From the NCBI RefSeq assembly GCF_008831285.2, contig NC_045142.1:687001-751000 (forward strand): a DNA stretch of 64,000 bases, written 5' to 3'. Shown here in pieces: positions 60,520 through 64,000 of this stretch; positions within the stretch are counted from its first letter, which is position 1; every line of letters starts with the position of its first letter. A model generated the notes under the pieces. It was not told the origin of the DNA. It worked only from the letters and a program-made list of their open reading frames with translations, and made no database searches. The stretch comes from Nymphaea colorata (taxonomy: Eukaryota; Streptophyta; Magnoliopsida; Nymphaeales; Nymphaeaceae). The position numbers were made by a program, and so were the translations under genes.

Positions 60520-62732
60520 TAACATCTGGTGCTGAAAGTATGTGGGACAAGTTTTCTATAACAAATTAATTGATAACTCTGGTAAAATATTTAAAGGAAT
60601 AAATCAACGGCAAAACATCATTATCACCAGCAATATCATACAAGTAATGCAGTTTGACCTTAAACAATGCAATAGATATTATATATATCTCTCTCTCAAA
60701 TGTGTGACAATTATATACGCAAATATATGTTATTTCATAACCAAATGGGCTGTAAATTGTTACAGAGAAAACCGGCCCTAGCTGTTACGCAAACAGTCGC
60801 TTTTCGAATTTCGTGAGCATCAACTCGATATAAAAGGGGATGTGAGATGTCAAAGGATTAGATTTGGAGATATGACCCATCATAACCATACATTTACATA
60901 CAAGGAAAGAAAAGTCATCTCGAATCAAAAAATAGAATTTACAATGTGAATCCGACTCAAATCTAGTTTTTATATTTATATCAGAATCCAAATTTTGAAC
61001 TGAATTTTGCCAATTTTTAGCATTAAATATCGAATACTTGTCTAAAAATAAGTTGGATTTCTGATCCGATTTTTTAATCAAATATTAAATTCTTTTTCAT
61101 ATCTGATTTTTTAGAATCGATTAGTCGGATATCTGATTGAAATGAGATATATTGACAAACCCAACAAGCCTAAAAAAGGTCATGTGTCTCAAGGAGTCAC
61201 ATATACACATATATAGGTGCATCTAAAACATTTCAAGGGTCCAATCATGTCCAAGATTCAGCAAAATACATAGAATATATCTACCACAAAAATCAAACTC
61301 TTAAACACTACCCTTTGTGGTCGGTCCTGACCCGGCCCGTTTAATAGATGGGCCACGCAAGTCTGGCGATTTATGTGATTGACAACCGAGCGGGGACAAT
61401 CCATGTTATAAGCACACGATGATGAGGCTGGTAATAAATGACCGACTCTTATTGGTAGGGGCGGACAGAACTTTCTTTTGGGGGGCCGAATGATCAAGTG
61501 ACCTATAAGGCAAATATATATATATATATACACACACGTATTCCCACACGTATTCCCACTGCTCGAAAAGTTGAGGTCTGATTAATTTTTCATCTTTCTA
61601 ATTGGTTTGAAAAAAATATTTTTATATCTAAACAACATGAAATATTCAAATCAGTAGGTTGAAGTTAAGCTTGATTACAAAGCCGAAACCAATTCCTAAT
61701 AGTTTGGCAAAGAAAAATGAATCTGGCTATTCCTTATTCAAATGTGTACCTGTCTAATTTCTGGAGTGCAGAAAAGGTAATGCCAAAAAGTGGACAAATA
61801 TTACGTGAAGTGCCTATTCATTTTCTTTCTTTAATTCTTCCAACTGATTTTTTACCAATTTCATTATTGAAGATTGCTTTCTTGCTGACCAACTTAATTT
61901 TTTTTCCTGAAATTAGTAGTCTATTTATTTACCAAATTCTTGAAGAAATTGATTCTTCTTCTCTTTTCTTGGGGATGAGAAGTTAGTTCAGCTGTACTTA
62001 GTGTGCATGTGATAATGTCTCAAATAATGGCAAAGTAGCTTTCCAAGCTTTAGTCGACTTTAGAGAGCCTTAGCTTCTAATTACAGGTAAACCTTACGTT
62101 AAATTCTTTTTTTCTTCTCCCCAACGATCCTTTACATATATTGAAGCATGAATATTGATCAAGATTAGCATTCATCTTCATGTTGATCGTGGCCGTTCAC
62201 TCTTTTGTCTCTCACACTGTCTCACTATTTGTTTTTCTCTTTTCTCTCTCCTCCTTCTTTCCCCTTTCACAAATATCTTCCCCTCAATCGATAATTCTAA
62301 GGGAGAAGACGCCTTGAAAAAACCAGCAGTGGCATAGTGCCAGTCTTTAAAAAATTATTTATTTTTAAATAAATATCTTAAATATTTATCCTAACTACCC
62401 CTTTAACTATTTTTAAAGCAAATTTTTGTGGCTCACCGGCATTGATATTAGATTAGTTTTACTTTCCCGGTACACACACTTTTTGGATCATGTCAAGCGA
62501 CATTCAAATCACATTTTCCTAAGTGCATTGAGCAGAACTTTTTTCAGAATAATTGCTATGTGTCATACATTTTCATATGCAACAGAAAATCTCATCCTTT
62601 TTTGCATATGTCATTGCAGTTTGCTTTGATACAAGTGTTTTACATCCTTTGTTGCAAGATTGATGCCAACAAGCACATTTTTGTTTCATTGCTGAAGTCT
62701 TTCGCCACAAACAACTAGATGCGTATGCCCCA
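59991..62732. other. Intergenic; no gene recognised
   Basis: Contains the (AT)n(GA)n tract at 60474-60519, another (AT)n near 61516-61530, an 'acacacgtattcccac' direct repeat near 61533-61560, and Tip100-like 'ggggcgga' fragments near 60155 and 61459. Short frames without domains. Confidence 0.5.
60474..60519. repeat. (AT)n(GA)n microsatellite
   Basis: About 13 AT units followed directly by about 9 GA units. The AT part is self-complementary and can extrude as a hairpin. Confidence 0.95.
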
Positions 62733-62950
62733 AGACCGGGCGTAGCATAGTGGTTGGGCCAGAGACTGTGTAGAAGGCGAATCACCGATTCGAGTCCCGC
62801 GTGTCCCACTTTCATGTACCATAAACAGTGGGACGGTAATAATCTAGTTGAGGTCACTCGGTAGAACTCTCAGGTCCTCAGACCCGGAAGATGCACACCC
62901 AGCCTTGACCATGTCTCACAGGACTCCGACAGCATTTTGCTTGTGGTATA
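62733..62950 (+). mobile_element. tRNA-derived SINE
   Basis: An internal pol III promoter is visible. The A box TAGCATAGTGG (62743-62753) fits TRGCNNAGYNGG. The B box GATTCGAGTCC (62787-62797) fits GGTTCGANNCC with one change. The spacing is normal for tRNA-related heads. The sequence cannot fold into a full tRNA, and a non-tRNA body follows to about 62950. The 3' end and target duplication were not resolved. Confidence 0.6.
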
Positions 62951-64000
62951 AGCCATAATTAACATCATGGCCAATAAATTAGCACATTTATATCATTCAA
63001 GTGACTTTAAATTTTCTCTCGACTTAAATGCTTATATTATTGTACAATTGATGAAGGGCGTGAAAACCTTTAAAGCCGGAACACATTTTTCAAGCACAAC
63101 ATAAATTCTGTTGGTGGGTTATGTTCTTTCCATTTAGAAAAAGTCTATAAATTTTAAGATGTGTTATGGTGCCTTTCACTTCAATTCACCCTTTTATTTT
63201 GGGGGGCAAAGCAAAGTTCTTCCACAATGCTTCACTTTCAACTCATTGTGGTAGGACCGACCACTCTTTTGCAAAAGGTTTGGGATATTGCACAATGAAT
63301 GTTTTTGTAAGAAAGTCAACAAGTTTTCTTTCGGAGCATCTTTTCTTTTTCAACACTGTGATGTATGTACATACGATTTTTCTGTTGCAAAGATGAAGCT
63401 GGATTGCTATGATCAATGCAAGGCTTGTTGAAAATGCAGAGCCAAACATTTAGCTGCATTCATAGCCATAATGTCTGTGACTTGAAGACCAAGCTTTTTG
63501 TTTACTTAAACGAGAAGGAAAAAGGAAAAAAACTTCCAAACTTCAATTTACTCTGTCCTCCATCAAGAGGTGGCGAGCCCAGTTGGTTCATAACCTTCAT
63601 GGCCCAGTTATATCCCACTAAGTTCATGGCCAATTGAAAATTTGTTAACTATATGAAAAAAAAAAAAAAAAAAATTGGCTCTTCAAAATTAGGATGACTT
63701 TGGGATAAATGGCGGTCAAGTTAGTGGATCGACTCAGCTGGCCCTGTCAAGAGGCTTTCTCTCGAGCAATTTACGTTAATTTTCTTAAAGCTACAATAGA
63801 ATGGGTAAGATCATTTGCTTGTCTTTCGTACACACTTAATCTGTTATGTAGAACACGTCTAAAATTAAATACAACTGGAACATGTTTATGTATAGATTTT
63901 TTAAAGGTTATCGACTTAATATTGTGTAGTTGGATTTCGATTCCTACTCAAATTCAGATGTCATATACATTTTAAGAGTGAATATGGATTTCACTAATGT
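62951..64000. other. Intergenic; no gene recognised
   Basis: AT-rich sequence with an A tract at 63655-63674 and short frames (for example 63709-63975) that show no domain. Confidence 0.5.

Noticed and set aside
61457-61500. Possible Tip100-type element end (AGGGGCGGACA)
   Set aside because: Only one terminus-like string; no partner end or target duplication found.
62733-62810. Functional tRNA gene
   Set aside because: A and B boxes are present but the flanks do not pair into an acceptor stem; fits a SINE head better.

Overview
The window is nuclear DNA of a flowering plant. It is AT-rich and has intron-split genes with GT-AG boundaries, long intergenic stretches full of small DNA transposons, many (CT)n and (AT)n microsatellites, and plant-specific families (fasciclin-like arabinogalactan protein, POL-like PP2C, USP/receptor-like cytoplasmic kinase). 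I cannot name the species. The strongly GC-rich intronless FLA gene beside AT-rich intron-containing genes would fit a monocot or an early-diverging angiosperm, but this is inference.

Five protein-coding genes can be modelled. (1) 2655-3926 (+): intronless fasciclin-like arabinogalactan protein, FLA4/SOS5 type. (2) 17444-20294 (+): four-exon POLTERGEIST-like PP2C phosphatase of 685 aa. (3) 38429-45011 (+): seven-exon USP-domain/coiled-coil/protein kinase of 756 aa, related to the plant U-box kinases but ending before any U-box. (4) 47457-53788 (+): eight-exon ALG10 alpha-1,2-glucosyltransferase of 492 aa, with an 838-bp insertion in intron 3. (5) 58742-56687 (-): four-exon ENTH/epsin-like protein of 350 aa, convergent with ALG10. 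All splice junctions were chosen by hand so that phases match and family motifs continue across exons. Each summed CDS is an exact multiple of three.

Between the genes lie mobile-element remains: a truncated and frameshifted hAT transposase relic (34120-35994) with a 161-bp tandem duplication at its 3' end; several fragments resembling hAT ends; a 200-bp Tip100-like MITE; a 236-bp Harbinger/Tourist-like MITE with TTA target duplication; a related element with near-perfect 19-bp inverted repeats; a GAGCTCG-rich element; a tRNA-derived SINE; and a 163-bp insertion flanked by a 20-bp direct repeat. About 40 kb shows no convincing gene.

The gene products do not form one pathway. FLA4 (GPI-anchored, N-glycosylated wall glycoprotein), ALG10 (last glucose on the N-glycan precursor) and the ENTH protein (vesicle trafficking) all touch the secretory system. 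The PP2C and the kinase are signalling proteins. I found no evidence of a novel multi-gene system. The most interesting points are the apparently ancestral gene order (FLA4 with ENTH; PLL with ALG10), the kinase that has lost its U-box, and the well-delimited transposon insertions.
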